Positions 19,163 through 28,174 of a DNA stretch of 64,000 bases are shown here, piece by piece (position 1 is the first letter of the stretch; the number at the start of each line of letters is the position of its first letter). Source of the DNA: Corynebacterium canis. Lineage in GTDB: Bacteria; Actinomycetota; Actinomycetes; Mycobacteriales; Mycobacteriaceae. The notes beneath the pieces are model-generated. The model saw only the letters and a list, made by a program, of their open reading frames with translations. It did no database searches and had not been told where the DNA came from. Both the position numbers and the translations under genes were made by a program. Location: positions 1,695,247 through 1,759,246 of the forward strand of contig NZ_CP047080.1 in the NCBI RefSeq assembly GCF_030408595.1, given 5' to 3'.

Positions 19163-20386
19163 TTACAGCCCGGCGGCCGCGCGCAATTCGTCAACCCGGT
19201 CGGTGCGCTCCCACGGCAAATCCAAATCGGTGCGGCCGAAATGCCCATACGCGGCGGTCTGCGCGTAGATCGGACGACGCAGATCCAGTTCGCGAATAAT
19301 CGCGGCCGGGCGCAGATCGAACACCTTAGCCACAGCGTCTTGGATTCGCTCATCGTTGAGACCAGCCGCGGCGGTACCAAAGGTTTCCACATACAGGCCC
19401 ACCGGTTTCGCACGCCCGATCGCATATGCGACCTGGACTTCAACGCGCTCGGCCAGCCCCGCCGCCACCACGTTTTTGGCCACCCACCGCATCGCATAGG
19501 CCGCGGAGCGATCCACCTTGCTGGGGTCCTTGCCGGAGAAAGCGCCGCCGCCGTGGCGGGCCATGCCGCCGTAGGTGTCCACGATGATCTTGCGTCCCGT
19601 CAGGCCCGCATCCCCCATCGGACCGCCGAGGATAAAGGACCCGGAAGGGTTCACCAACAATTGCAGATCATCGCCGACAAATTGTTCGAGGCCCGCGTCC
19701 GCGATGACCCAATCGACAACGTGCTTGCGGAGTTGCTGCTCCAACCATTCCTGCGTCACATCTGGGTCATGCTGCGTGGAAATCACCACCGTGTTCAAGT
19801 GGCTGGGGCGATTATCCGCAGTATAAGCAAAGGTCACCTGCGTTTTCCCGTCCGGACGCAGGTGCGGAACGATGTTTTCCTTGCGCACTTGGGTCAGCCG
19901 ACGCGCCAGCCGATGCGCCAGCGAGATCGGCAGCGGCATGTATTCCGGCGTTTCATTGGTGGCGTATCCGAACATAAGGCCTTGGTCGCCGGCGCCGTTG
20001 CGGTCATCTTCCTCCACTTTCGCGCCGGAGCGTACCTCATGCGAATTATCGACGCCCGCGCCAATTTCTCGGCTCTGTTCACCGATGGCCACCGTAACTC
20101 CGCACGTTGTACCGTCGAAACCCACCTCCGAGGAGGTAAACCCAATGTCGCGCAATTTATTTCGCACAAGCTGCGGGATTTCCACATAGCCTTCACAACG
20201 AACTTCACCCACAACGTGAACTAAACCGGTAGTCACCACAGTTTCAACGGCGACGCGGGAATACGGATCCACCTTGAGCATGGCATCCAAAATGGTGTCC
20301 GAAATGGCGTCGCAGATCTTATCCGGGTGGCCTTCGGTCACAGATTCGCTGGTGAAAAGGCGGTGCTGCGCCTCAGGTAAAACCAT
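19163..20386 (-). CDS. metK: S-adenosylmethionine synthetase
   Basis: 407 residues that make SAM from methionine and ATP. Family motifs: [17 protein letters not shown] (about residues 14-30), [12 protein letters not shown] (about 130) and [19 protein letters not shown] (about 270) with the phosphate-binding residues. Length is normal. A perfect McbR-type operator lies 56 bp upstream, consistent with control of metK by the methionine/cysteine regulator McbR known from C. glutamicum. It appears to be transcribed alone: the upstream neighbour is 184 bp away and ends on the same strand. Confidence 0.97.
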   Translation of the reverse strand: MVLPEAQHRLFTSESVTEGHPDKICDAISDTILDAMLKVDPYSRVAVETVVTTGLVHVVGEVRCEGYVEIPQLVRNKLRDIGFTSSEVGFDGTTCGVTVAIGEQSREIGAGVDNSHEVRSGAKVEEDDRNGAGDQGLMFGYATNETPEYMPLPISLAHRLARRLTQVRKENIVPHLRPDGKTQVTFAYTADNRPSHLNTVVISTQHDPDVTQEWLEQQLRKHVVDWVIADAGLEQFVGDDLQLLVNPSGSFILGGPMGDAGLTGRKIIVDTYGGMARHGGGAFSGKDPSKVDRSAAYAMRWVAKNVVAAGLAERVEVQVAYAIGRAKPVGLYVETFGTAAAGLNDERIQDAVAKVFDLRPAAIIRELDLRRPIYAQTAAYGHFGRTDLDLPWERTDRVDELRAAAGL

Positions 20387-20441
20387 TACTAAACTTCCTT
20401 TGTGTTTTACGACGATGACGATGCGTCAGACATCATCAATC

Positions 20442-20457
20442 TAGACTAAGCGGTCTA
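20442..20457. promoter_or_regulatory. McbR-type operator upstream of metK
   Basis: TAGAC-TAAGCG-GTCTA is a perfect match to the TAGAC-N6-GTCTA palindrome described for McbR, the TetR-type repressor of methionine, cysteine and SAM genes in C. glutamicum, where metK belongs to the regulon. The centre is about 63 bp upstream of the metK start. mcbR itself is not in this window. Confidence 0.85.
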
Positions 20458-20570
20458 AATAGGCAACAAAGCGCCTGAGCACAACAACGCCGCTTGCCCC
20501 TGCCAATGCTCGATCCGCCACTGATCAAGCGACCCCCACGCCTAGGCACAACGTCGCGGATTCGGTGATA

Positions 20571-21761
20571 TCAATGTCTACGAACAATCGTCGTCGAATA
20601 CATCAAAAGAATCGCCAACACACCCAACACCGCAAAAACCAAGCATAGCGAGCGTTCACCGAAATTCGACACGATAAACCCGAACGGCATAGCGCAAACT
20701 GATCCGCCAAGGGTTGCGGAAGAGACTAGGGCACTCGTGACTCTTGCGGTATCGACGTGCACCTTACCGGCAGCATACGAAAGCAGCCCCGGAAATATCA
20801 CCGAAGACGATAACCCAATAATCAGAATCAAAACGTACAACCAAAACCTGTGCGTGATATTCAGCGACAATCCCAGCACAAAAACAAAAACAGTGAGCGC
20901 AACGCCGGAAACAAAAAGTAAAAAGCCCGTGCTAAAGCGCGAAAGTGCCAAATTTATCACCAACCGCCCAACCACAATGCCAACCCAAAAGAGCGATATT
21001 GCGATCTCTCCGATAGCATTACCACCACTGTGGGAGCCGAATGCCGGCAACCAGTTCACAAAATTGGTTTCGAAACCACCGTAGAATAAAGCAACAACCA
21101 TCAGAGTAAAAAGCATTGACTTTTTAGTTTGCGATCGATCTGATTGATAGCGCGTCTTCAATCTGGGAACTTCGCTCACCGCTGAGTGGCCAGCCTCCCC
21201 AATGTCGCTGGAAATCCACAGTCCGAGGGCAACAATCGCAAGTATGCAAATACAAATCCCGTACAAATAAAACAAATCCGAAACGTCTGTTAGCGCAACA
21301 AAGAACGGAAACGTAAAAGCACCTAGGCCAAAAAACTTTTCTAGAATGAAAATCTGCTGCCTCCGACCCCGATCTGCCAAAACCGCAGCCGCAATGATGG
21401 TTTCCTGCATGCCAGCCATCAAGCCGAGCAGCAGGCTCGAACCTAGCAAAAGAACCATTGACCAGCTAGTTGCGCCAACACATATTGCAAGGCAATACAT
21501 GCCGATCGAAATCGGAACGAACGCTCGAAGGTCGGCGAACTTTGCAAGAATTGGGGTAACCAAAACTCCAGACAAATAGGCTGCAAATTGCACGGTAAGC
21601 AGCACCGGCAGCGTTGATAAGCCTAAGAATTGAGAATCAGCAAACCTTACACCCCAGAAAACATGCGCGACCCCGATTAAGAAATAGACTATGGCTTCAG
21701 AACAAGTTCGCGCACTGAATCTGCCATAGATTTCTTGGAAATATCCGACGGGATTATTCAC
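20571..21761 (-). CDS. MFS transporter (FHS/FucP-like)
   Basis: 396 residues with about 12 hydrophobic segments and a short central cytoplasmic loop (about 195-220, LKTRYQSDRSQTKKS). Motifs such as LFYGGFETNFVNWLPAF resemble the FHS (FucP-like) branch of MFS sugar transporters, but the substrate is not assignable. The GTG start is one base after the stop of the upstream HAD remnant, indicating coupled translation originally. The region is richer in A+T than the neighbouring housekeeping genes, which suggests acquisition. An identical copy of its first ~104 codons lies at 23724-24034 beyond the IS. Confidence 0.85.
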   Translation of the reverse strand: MNNPVGYFQEIYGRFSARTCSEAIVYFLIGVAHVFWGVRFADSQFLGLSTLPVLLTVQFAAYLSGVLVTPILAKFADLRAFVPISIGMYCLAICVGATSWSMVLLLGSSLLLGLMAGMQETIIAAAVLADRGRRQQIFILEKFFGLGAFTFPFFVALTDVSDLFYLYGICICILAIVALGLWISSDIGEAGHSAVSEVPRLKTRYQSDRSQTKKSMLFTLMVVALFYGGFETNFVNWLPAFGSHSGGNAIGEIAISLFWVGIVVGRLVINLALSRFSTGFLLFVSGVALTVFVFVLGLSLNITHRFWLYVLILIIGLSSSVIFPGLLSYAAGKVHVDTARVTSALVSSATLGGSVCAMPFGFIVSNFGERSLCLVFAVLGVLAILLMYSTTIVRRH

Positions 21762-21921
21762 GCTATGACCTGTTTACGAATACGCCGTCAGCACTGACAA
21801 TAATCTCACCTAGACTTTCAATAACCATATCCGGAACTTCCCCGAAAAAGGTTCTCGGATATGTGGTGGTCACCGCGATTGTCGTTGCTCTGGCCGCTTT
21901 TCCTGCGGTGATTCCAACTAA
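21451..21921. repeat. ~471-bp direct repeat, left copy (long target duplication of the IS1634-family element)
   Basis: Positions 21451-21921 match 23724-24194 base for base as far as I can read. Divergence begins exactly at the element's ends: AGAACCATTG starts both copies, and TTCCAACTAA ends both. The repeat covers the first 311 bp of the MFS gene and the last 159 bp of the HAD gene. Very long, variable target duplications are a published peculiarity of IS1634 and of IS1549 of M. smegmatis. Confidence 0.88.
21763..21921 (-). pseudogene. C-terminal fragment of HAD-family phosphatase (duplicated by IS insertion)
   Basis: These 52 codons (GITAGKAARATTIAVTTTYP...DGVFVNRS) are identical to the C-terminus of the HAD gene at 24036-24497. 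Upstream the frame runs into the insertion sequence and has no plausible start, so the fused reading frame to 22164 is not a real gene. It sits directly before the intact MFS gene. Confidence 0.85.
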
Positions 21922-23723
21922 CCTGACTTCCACAACTGTTTTGCGGATTTTTGGGTGGAATGTTTCTGACCTTGGGGTTTGTTGTTTTGGAAGTGCGTTT
22001 TGGGGGACTAGGTGCCTGGTTGGTGATAGCGTCATTGGGTGGCTTACATTAAGTATTCGCGGACTACCTCTGGTGGGGTGAGTGTTCAAGTTGTGCGCAA
22101 AGTCCGTGGCCGCACCGTTGTGTTGTCCCATGTGGGTACTGCTCATGATGATCTGACTTTGCATGCGTTAATTGACAAGGCAGAGGAATTTATGGGTTTA
22201 GACGCACAGATGAGTCTGGATATCGGCATTGATGTGCCAGTTCGTGCGCGTCCATCGATGGTGGATATCTCTAACTACCTGGAATCGGCCTCGGACAAGC
22301 AACTCGAGCTGTTAGTTGAACGCGGTGCTGATTCGACGGTTCTCCGCGATCCGCCCCGCGCTCAACGCGCGCCTGTGGCTGAGTCTAATTTTCCGGCCTC
22401 GCCACGGGTGATTTCATCTCCGGCCAGGTTGATCTGGGATGTGCTAGCCATGGTTTACCAACAGCTTGGCTTTGCCTCGTTACATGATGAAGCGTTTATG
22501 TCCACGGTGATAGCACGTGTGGTTAAACCCACCTCGAAGGCTCAGGTGCCTGAGGTTTTAGCGAGTATGGGCAGATGTGCGCCGCATGAAAACACCATCT
22601 ACAACGCACTCAAGCGATGCCACGAACGCGACTATAAAAAGATAATTTCGGCCAAATGTCACGAGTATGTGCGCACCAATCATCAGGTAACCATGGTGCT
22701 GTACGACGTGACTACTTTGTATTTTGAAACCTCAAAAGAAGACGAGCTGCGTAAGATCGGGATGAGCAAAGAGCGTCGCGTTGATCCTCAAATCGTCGTG
22801 GGGTTGATTACTGATAATCTGGGATTTCCACTGCATGTGGACTTTTTTCATGGCAAGACTGCGGAAACCACCACGCTGATCCCGATGCTTGAGGCCTATC
22901 GCAATGCCCACGATTTGGAATCATTGACAGTAGTTGCTGATGCCGCGATGCTATCGGCAACTAATCTTGATGAGCTTGATGCTGCAGGGATTAACTACAT
23001 CGTGGCCGACCGGCTAAAAAAAGCCCCTCACGCGGTGACTATCTCCGATGATGACATGGCGGCGTGGTCGAAGAAAACGGACACATACGAAATTGTCGAA
23101 ACCACCAAAACTATGGGCAAAGCAGGCAATGCGGTCACTCGCCGAGTGGTAGTAGGTTTTAGTCCAAAGCGCTACAAGTACGACACGTTCACGCTACAAA
23201 AACAAAAAGAAAAAGCTCAAGCAACCGTCGCAGGCAAGGCAGCTACTCGGTTGCCACGGTTTGTATCAAGGAACAAAGACACGCTGAGGATCAACGAGAG
23301 TGCGTTCGATAAGGCGCTCGCTCTTGCCGGATGGAAAGGCTACGTTACCAACCTGGATAAAGACCAAGTCGCAGGTAGTGAGGTAATTAGTCTCTACCAC
23401 GAGCTCCACCACATTGAAAACGCGTTCCGGATGGCGAAAACAGACTTGCAAGCCCGGCCAATTTTTCATCGCACTGAAGATGCCATCCAAGCGCATCTCA
23501 CCATCGTGCTGGCTGCTTTAGCAATGTCAAAACACATTTACCTCACCTGCCAGATAACCACTCCGAAACTTGTCGCGACCCTCAGTCAGTACCGACACGC
23601 ACTCGTCGAAACCGGCAAGCACCGATACGAAATCCCACCCCAGCTCACACCCGAAATCGAAGAAAAAATCAACCAGCTAAAAAACTTCAAACCGGGGGAC
23701 TAGGGCAAATTGTGGAACTCAGG
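21922..23723 (+). mobile_element. IS1634-family insertion sequence (about 1.8 kb)
   Basis: The element carries one transposase gene (22039-23703, plus). Terminal inverted repeats are CCTGACTTCCACAACTG at the left and, on the opposite strand, CCTGAGTTCCACAATTTG at the right. It is flanked by ~471-bp direct repeats. Because the target duplication spans a gene junction, one complete MFS gene remains on the left and one HAD copy on the right. The frame and both ends look intact, so it may be active. It is transcribed against the flanking operon. Confidence 0.88.
22039..23703 (+). CDS. IS1634-family transposase
   Basis: 554 residues from GTG at 22039 (VAYIKYSRTTSGGVSVQVVR). The N-terminal region is typical of IS1634/IS1549 transposases. 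A DDE RNase H-like core follows: VLYDVTTLYFET (first Asp, about residue 228), TVVADAAMLSATNLDEL (second Asp, about 297), and near the end YHELHHIENAFRMAKTDL (Glu, about 467), with the usual large insertion between the second Asp and the Glu. No frameshift is seen. Confidence 0.92.
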   Translation: MAYIKYSRTTSGGVSVQVVRKVRGRTVVLSHVGTAHDDLTLHALIDKAEEFMGLDAQMSLDIGIDVPVRARPSMVDISNYLESASDKQLELLVERGADSTVLRDPPRAQRAPVAESNFPASPRVISSPARLIWDVLAMVYQQLGFASLHDEAFMSTVIARVVKPTSKAQVPEVLASMGRCAPHENTIYNALKRCHERDYKKIISAKCHEYVRTNHQVTMVLYDVTTLYFETSKEDELRKIGMSKERRVDPQIVVGLITDNLGFPLHVDFFHGKTAETTTLIPMLEAYRNAHDLESLTVVADAAMLSATNLDELDAAGINYIVADRLKKAPHAVTISDDDMAAWSKKTDTYEIVETTKTMGKAGNAVTRRVVVGFSPKRYKYDTFTLQKQKEKAQATVAGKAATRLPRFVSRNKDTLRINESAFDKALALAGWKGYVTNLDKDQVAGSEVISLYHELHHIENAFRMAKTDLQARPIFHRTEDAIQAHLTIVLAALAMSKHIYLTCQITTPKLVATLSQYRHALVETGKHRYEIPPQLTPEIEEKINQLKNFKPGD

Positions 23724-24034
23724 AGAACCATTGACCAGCTAGTTGCGCCAACACATATTGCAAGGCAATACATGCCGATCGAAATCGGAACGAACGCTCG
23801 AAGGTCGGCGAACTTTGCAAGAATTGGGGTAACCAAAACTCCAGACAAATAGGCTGCAAATTGCACGGTAAGCAGCACCGGCAGCGTTGATAAGCCTAAG
23901 AATTGAGAATCAGCAAACCTTACACCCCAGAAAACATGCGCGACCCCGATTAAGAAATAGACTATGGCTTCAGAACAAGTTCGCGCACTGAATCTGCCAT
24001 AGATTTCTTGGAAATATCCGACGGGATTATTCAC
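23724..24034 (-). pseudogene. 5' fragment of the MFS transporter gene (duplicated by IS insertion)
   Basis: It encodes the first ~104 residues of the MFS transporter (MNNPVGYFQEIYGRFS...GATSWSMVLL), identical to 21451-21761, then reads into the insertion sequence and stops after about 11 foreign residues. It has lost at least nine of twelve membrane segments and cannot transport. Together with the downstream half of the HAD gene it forms the right ~471-bp direct repeat. Confidence 0.88.
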
Positions 24035-24194
24035 GCTATGACCTGTTTACGAATACGCCGTCAGCACTGACAATAATCTCACCTAGACTTTCAATAACCA
24101 TATCCGGAACTTCCCCGAAAAAGGTTCTCGGATATGTGGTGGTCACCGCGATTGTCGTTGCTCTGGCCGCTTTTCCTGCGGTGATTCCAACTAA
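23724..24194. repeat. ~471-bp direct repeat, right copy
   Basis: Second copy of 21451-21921 (offset 2273 bp). It begins immediately after the IS end AACTCAGG and ends at CCAACTAA, where the HAD coding sequence continues uninterrupted with CGTGTCTTCAATTACG. This side therefore preserves the original HAD-MFS junction. Confidence 0.88.
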
Positions 24195-24519
24195 CGTGTC
24201 TTCAATTACGATACAATCTTCAGGCGCAACCCCAAGCAAGTCCGCCGCGCGGGTATACGGCTCCTTGCTGGGTTTACCTTGAGTGCAATCGTCGCAGGTA
24301 ATCATCACTTGAGGTCGACGAATGCCAGCCGCCAATAATCTAGCGACTGCCACCTCCCGTTGGCCTGAAGTTGCTATAGCCCACGGCACACCGTGGTTAT
24401 CCAATTCACGCGTAATGCGCTGAGCGTGTCTATGTGCTGTGACTAAGTACGCATTTTGAAGCTCTAGGTCTTTAATTATTTCTTTTTCTTTGCGCACATC
24501 GAGCCGAGATCGCCTTCAT
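24036..24519 (-). pseudogene. HAD-family phosphatase lacking catalytic motif I (probable internal deletion)
   Basis: The open frame from GTG 24497 gives 153 residues resembling the C-terminal two thirds of a beta-phosphoglucomutase-like HAD protein. Motif II is GVPWAIATSGQREVAVARLL, the motif III Lys is in CTQGKPSKEPY, and motif IV is DCIVIEDTLVGITAGKAAR. The nucleophile motif DxDGT and about 70 N-terminal residues are absent. Just upstream, in another frame, ATG at 24519 starts MKAI, the usual HAD beginning, after a GGGAGAG site, and then goes out of frame. I infer an out-of-frame deletion, so the product would be inactive. Confidence 0.7.
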
Positions 24520-24581
24520 CCAACACTCTCCCACCAGCTACTATGCTACCTAAAACGAAGCGAACTTATTGATGGGCTCCA

Positions 24582-24610
24582 AGAATATATATTCTAAACT
24601 ATTCTGTCAA
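24582..24610 (-). promoter_or_regulatory. Predicted promoter with -10-overlapping palindrome for the HAD-MFS unit
   Basis: On the minus strand TTGACA (24605-24610) is followed by 17 bp and TATTCT (24582-24587). The -10 region is part of the perfect 14-bp palindrome AGAATATATATTCT (24582-24595). The unit starts about 65 bp downstream. A repressor bound to the palindrome would block the -10 box. The surrounding 24520-24712 interval is AT-rich and otherwise without recognisable features. Confidence 0.55.
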
Positions 24611-24712
24611 GGTGGTGAATCTGTTTTGAGATATTTCTCTCGGCGAAATTTCGCGCTGATTGAAAAGTGTTACAACCAGCAACGATCGCATCATTTTTCG
24701 CCGCGAAGCGCG

Positions 24713-25927
24713 CTAGCCGTGTACCGCCTCGATTGCGTCCCAGATTTGGGCGGCCACCTCGAACTTGGATCCCGCCCCGACCTCAAACACCTCGCCGTTG
24801 CGGGTAAGAATCCACCCCATATTCGTGGCCTGTCCGAACACTTTTCCGTTTCCGACTTCGTTGCACATCAGCACGTCGCAACCCTTGCGTTGCAGCTTAA
24901 CCTTAGCGTGCTCCAGCGCGCTGCGTTCCGTATCCCCGGTTTCCGCAGCGAAGCCGACGATGGTTTGCCCGGGACGCCGGTCCGCGACGAGGCCCGCGAG
25001 AATATCGGGGTTTTCCACCAATTCCAAGCTCGAAAGCGCATCCGAATCGACGCCTTTCTTTAGCTTTACCGATGCGGGGTTTTTGGGCCGCATATCGGCG
25101 ACCGCGGCCGCCATTACCACGATATCCGCATCCGCCGAGGCTTCCTCGATGGCTTCCTGCATTTGCACGGCGGAGCCGACGCGGATAATGCGGGCCCCGG
25201 GCGGCGTCGGCAAGTTATCGGTGGCGCCGGCGACGATTGTGACTTCCGCGCCGCGTTGCACGGCGACTTCCGCAAGCGCAAACCCTTGTCGACCAGATGA
25301 TCGATTGCCGAGGTAACGCACCGGGTCGAGGTCCTCCTGCGTGCCGCCCGCACTGATCACCACGCGCAGCCCCTCCAGCGTGCGTGACAATTTCTGGCCT
25401 GCCAGCAACACCTGCGCCATTGCCGCGATTTGCTCCGGTTCCGGCAAGCGTCCCGGGCCGGTGTCCTTGCCCGTCAGACGTCCGTGCGCGGGCTCCAGCA
25501 CCGCAATTCCCCTGCTCCGCAGCGTTTCGACGTTCGCGCGGGTCGCCGCGTGATGCCACATTTCGGTGTGCATTGCCGGAGCGAGCACAATCGGGCAGGT
25601 GGCCACGAGGCAGGTGGCGGTGAGCAAATCGTCCGCGCGGCCGATGACGAGGCGCGCCAAAAGGTCGGCGGTGGCTGGGGCGATCACCACAAGATCGGCC
25701 TGCTGGCCTAGGTTTACGTGCCGGACCTCATCGACGGCATCGAACACAGATGTGGAGACGGGATTGCCGGAAAGGGCCTCGAAGGTGGCGGCTCCAACGA
25801 ACTTCAGCGCGGTGGGCGTCGGCACCACGTGCACGCGGTGTCCTTGTTCAGTAAACAGCCGCACGAGGTGGCATGCCTTATACGCGGCTATGCCGCCAGA
25901 CACGCCAACGACAATGTTTTTACTCAC
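24713..25927 (-). CDS. coaBC: Bifunctional phosphopantothenoylcysteine decarboxylase / phosphopantothenate-cysteine ligase
   Basis: 404 residues, two steps of coenzyme A synthesis. The N-terminal flavoprotein CoaC domain (about 1-180) has GVSGGIAAYKACHLVR, VIAPATADLLA and PAMHTEMWHH. The CoaB ligase domain (about 190-400) has VISAGGTQEDLDPVRYLGN followed by RSSGRQG, and VVMAAAVADMRPKNP. It is 15 bp downstream of rpoZ, so rpoZ-coaBC are in one unit. It is the last gene of the minus-strand pyr/gmk block before the IS island. Confidence 0.96.
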   Translation of the reverse strand: MSKNIVVGVSGGIAAYKACHLVRLFTEQGHRVHVVPTPTALKFVGAATFEALSGNPVSTSVFDAVDEVRHVNLGQQADLVVIAPATADLLARLVIGRADDLLTATCLVATCPIVLAPAMHTEMWHHAATRANVETLRSRGIAVLEPAHGRLTGKDTGPGRLPEPEQIAAMAQVLLAGQKLSRTLEGLRVVISAGGTQEDLDPVRYLGNRSSGRQGFALAEVAVQRGAEVTIVAGATDNLPTPPGARIIRVGSAVQMQEAIEEASADADIVVMAAAVADMRPKNPASVKLKKGVDSDALSSLELVENPDILAGLVADRRPGQTIVGFAAETGDTERSALEHAKVKLQRKGCDVLMCNEVGNGKVFGQATNMGWILTRNGEVFEVGAGSKFEVAAQIWDAIEAVHG

Positions 25928-25942
25928 GAGGGTCAGGGTGTC

Positions 25943-26227
25943 CTAGCCCTCGGTGTGGTCCAGCAGCCGTTCATTGATCTCGCCCAGGGCGATGGTCAAC
26001 GGCTTTGCACGCTTCTGCGGATTGATCAGCGGACCAACGAATTCGAACACGCCTTCGTCTGCCTGCTGGTAGTAGCTATTAATCTGGCGGGCGCGCTTCG
26101 CGGCGAAAATCACCAGAGCGTACTTGGAGGAGACTTTATCCAAAAGCTCGTCAATGGGCGGTTCGGTAATGCCGACTGGGGCATCGAAAACGTCCTGGTT
26201 GTTGGCAGTCACGTGAGTCACTTGCAC
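25943..26227 (-). CDS. rpoZ: RNA polymerase omega subunit
   Basis: 94 residues. [20 protein letters not shown] and [12 protein letters not shown] are the conserved omega core that assists folding and assembly of the beta' subunit. It lies between gmk and coaBC, the standard actinobacterial order gmk-rpoZ-coaBC. It is slightly shorter than mycobacterial omega (~110 aa). The start codon near 26227 could shift by a few codons. Confidence 0.92.
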   Translation of the reverse strand: MQVTHVTANNQDVFDAPVGITEPPIDELLDKVSSKYALVIFAAKRARQINSYYQQADEGVFEFVGPLINPQKRAKPLTIALGEINERLLDHTEG

Positions 26228-26259
26228 CTTTTCAACAGTGTCTACAATGATGAATAAAT

Positions 26260-26832
26260 TTACGAACCGAGCAGGATCGCACGAAGCTCCGCAACCGCTT
26301 GATCCATATCGTCGTTGACCACAATGTGGTCGAACTCGTCTTGCGCCGCCAATTCACCACGGGCGGTTTCCAGCCGGCGGGCAATAACGTCTTCAGATTC
26401 GGTACCACGGCCGGTAAGCCGCTGCACCAAAACCTCCCATGAAGGAGGGGCCAAAAACACGGAATGTGCCTCCGGCATTTCGCGGACAACGTTGCGGGCA
26501 CCAACGAGGTCAACCTCAACGAGAACGGGTCGCCCCACCGCTAGGGCCTCGCGAACAGGTCCGGCTGGGGTGCCAGAGCGCTGCAACCCGCCGTGGATAT
26601 CAGCCCATTCGAGCATTTCTCCACGATCAATCTTATCCTGAAACTCCTCGGTAGAAACGAAGAAGTAATCACGACCTTCCACCTCGCCGGGACGGGGCTT
26701 ACGGGTGGTCATGGAGACGCTGAAATACAGCCCCGGGATTTCATCGCGCAACCGCGCGACAACCGTGGATTTTCCCACGGCGGAAGGGCCAACCAACACT
26801 ACGAGGCGGCCCAACGAACTGGCTGCAGACAA
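26260..26832 (-). CDS. gmk: Guanylate kinase
   Basis: 190 residues that phosphorylate GMP to GDP. The Walker A motif [14 protein letters not shown] is near residue 15. GMP-binding residues appear in [20 protein letters not shown], and YFFVSTEEF follows. It starts 3 bp after the mihF stop, indicating coupling. The mihF-gmk-rpoZ arrangement is conserved in corynebacteria and mycobacteria. Confidence 0.95.
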   Translation of the reverse strand: MSAASSLGRLVVLVGPSAVGKSTVVARLRDEIPGLYFSVSMTTRKPRPGEVEGRDYFFVSTEEFQDKIDRGEMLEWADIHGGLQRSGTPAGPVREALAVGRPVLVEVDLVGARNVVREMPEAHSVFLAPPSWEVLVQRLTGRGTESEDVIARRLETARGELAAQDEFDHIVVNDDMDQAVAELRAILLGS

Positions 26833-26835
26833 TAC

Positions 26836-27162
26836 TTAGTCCTCGTCGCTAAAGCCGAAACGCTCCAGCAAAGCGCGGCGCTGACGATCACCTAGGCCAC
26901 GGAGACGACGAGTCTGGGCGATTTCCAGCTCATCCATAATCTCCTTAGCCTTCACTTTGCCTACCTTCGGCATCGCCTCAAGCAATGCCGACACCTTAGT
27001 CTTACCGATGATTTCGTCGGTTTGAGCCTGGGCCAATACCTCCTTGAGGTTGGTGCCACCGCGCTTGAGCTTTTCCTTCAGCTCTGCACGTGCCTTGCGG
27101 GCCTCAGCGGCCTTCGCGAGGGCTTCCTTGCGCTGCTCGTCGGTCAACTTGGGAAGGGCCAC
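26836..27162 (-). CDS. mihF: Actinobacterial integration host factor (mIHF)
   Basis: 108 residues from GTG at 27160-27162, preceded by GGAGG. The sequence VALPKLTDEQRKEALAKAAE opens a basic N-terminal helix, and a helix-two-turn-helix part follows (KVSALLEAMPKVGKVKAKEI, LRGLGDRQRRALLERF). It is a nucleoid-associated protein, essential in mycobacteria and unrelated to proteobacterial IHF. A longer frame to 27192 has no ribosome binding site. The 187 bp to pyrF probably holds its promoter. Confidence 0.93.
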   Translation of the reverse strand: MALPKLTDEQRKEALAKAAEARKARAELKEKLKRGGTNLKEVLAQAQTDEIIGKTKVSALLEAMPKVGKVKAKEIMDELEIAQTRRLRGLGDRQRRALLERFGFSDED

Positions 27163-27349
27163 GGGGTTCCTCCGATTCAAATAAACGGTCAATGTTCTTT
27201 CGGTAATGTCTACCAGATTTCGGCGGCCTACAGAACACCTGCAGACAACCGAGCCGGGATCAGCATAGCACTATCTCGGAAAAGTCAAAGGTGGGCATGC
27301 CGAAATCCCACGTCATTGAGGTCCAGATTACCAACTTTTCTCCGAGAAT

Positions 27350-28174
27350 CTACCTGGGAAAACCCGGAAAGCTCGCGGCTTGTTCGGCAACGGATTTCCG
27401 CAGGTCAGCCACATGTGGGCCCGCCAACAAAATCCCGCGAGACATATTTGGGAAGACCAAATGTTCGATGCCTTGAGCGAGTTCGCTCACATCTTGGGCG
27501 GTGGCGCCCTGCGCTCCAACCCCAGGCATCAAGACGGGTCCACGAAGATGTTTCAGCTCGGGCGTGTCGGCAAGCGTAGCACCAACGACGACACCAATAT
27601 TGCCCACACCACTATGACGGGCATTATCGCGAGCTGCAAAATCCACTATCTGTTGGCTAAGCGTTGTCCCGTCAACGTTCGTACAGTCCTGCACGGCACG
27701 CCCCTCCGGGTTGGAGGTTGCGGCCAATACAAACACTCCTCTGCCGGTGCGCTCAGCAAGAGTTAACGCCGGCTCCAGCGCGCCATAGCCCAGGTATGGG
27801 GAAACTGTGAGCGCATCAGAAACCAACGGGGAATCATCAGACAACCAGGCCGCTGCATAGGCGGCCATCGTGGAGCCAATATCGCCGCGTTTGGCATCCG
27901 CCACCACCAAGGCACCCTGTGCGCGCAGCGCGGCTATCGTACGCTCCAGCACCGCAAAACCTGCGGAACCGAAAGCCTCATAAAAGGCCACCTGCGGTTT
28001 CACCAGCGCTACGGTATCCCCAAACGCCTCCACACAGGCCCGCGAAAACTCCTCCAGGCCCGCAACGTTGACGGGTAAACCCCATTGCTGCAACAGTGCT
28101 GGGTGCGGGTCTATGCCCACGCAGAGGCGGCTGCGGGAGGCCGCGGCGTCGAGAAGCGCTTCGCCGAACGTCAT
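27350..28174 (-). CDS. pyrF: Orotidine-5'-phosphate decarboxylase
   Basis: 274 residues, last step of UMP synthesis. This is the longer actinobacterial type, with the catalytic motif [15 protein letters not shown] near residue 93. Other conserved stretches are [11 protein letters not shown] and [17 protein letters not shown]. The start ATG overlaps the carB stop by 4 bp, so it is translationally coupled as the last pyr gene of the cluster. Confidence 0.95.
   Translation of the reverse strand: MTFGEALLDAAASRSRLCVGIDPHPALLQQWGLPVNVAGLEEFSRACVEAFGDTVALVKPQVAFYEAFGSAGFAVLERTIAALRAQGALVVADAKRGDIGSTMAAYAAAWLSDDSPLVSDALTVSPYLGYGALEPALTLAERTGRGVFVLAATSNPEGRAVQDCTNVDGTTLSQQIVDFAARDNARHSGVGNIGVVVGATLADTPELKHLRGPVLMPGVGAQGATAQDVSELAQGIEHLVFPNMSRGILLAGPHVADLRKSVAEQAASFPGFPR

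Noticed and set aside
21763..22164. A 133-residue gene reading from the IS into the HAD C-terminus
   Set aside because: It is an accidental fusion of IS end sequence to the duplicated HAD tail, without motif I to III.
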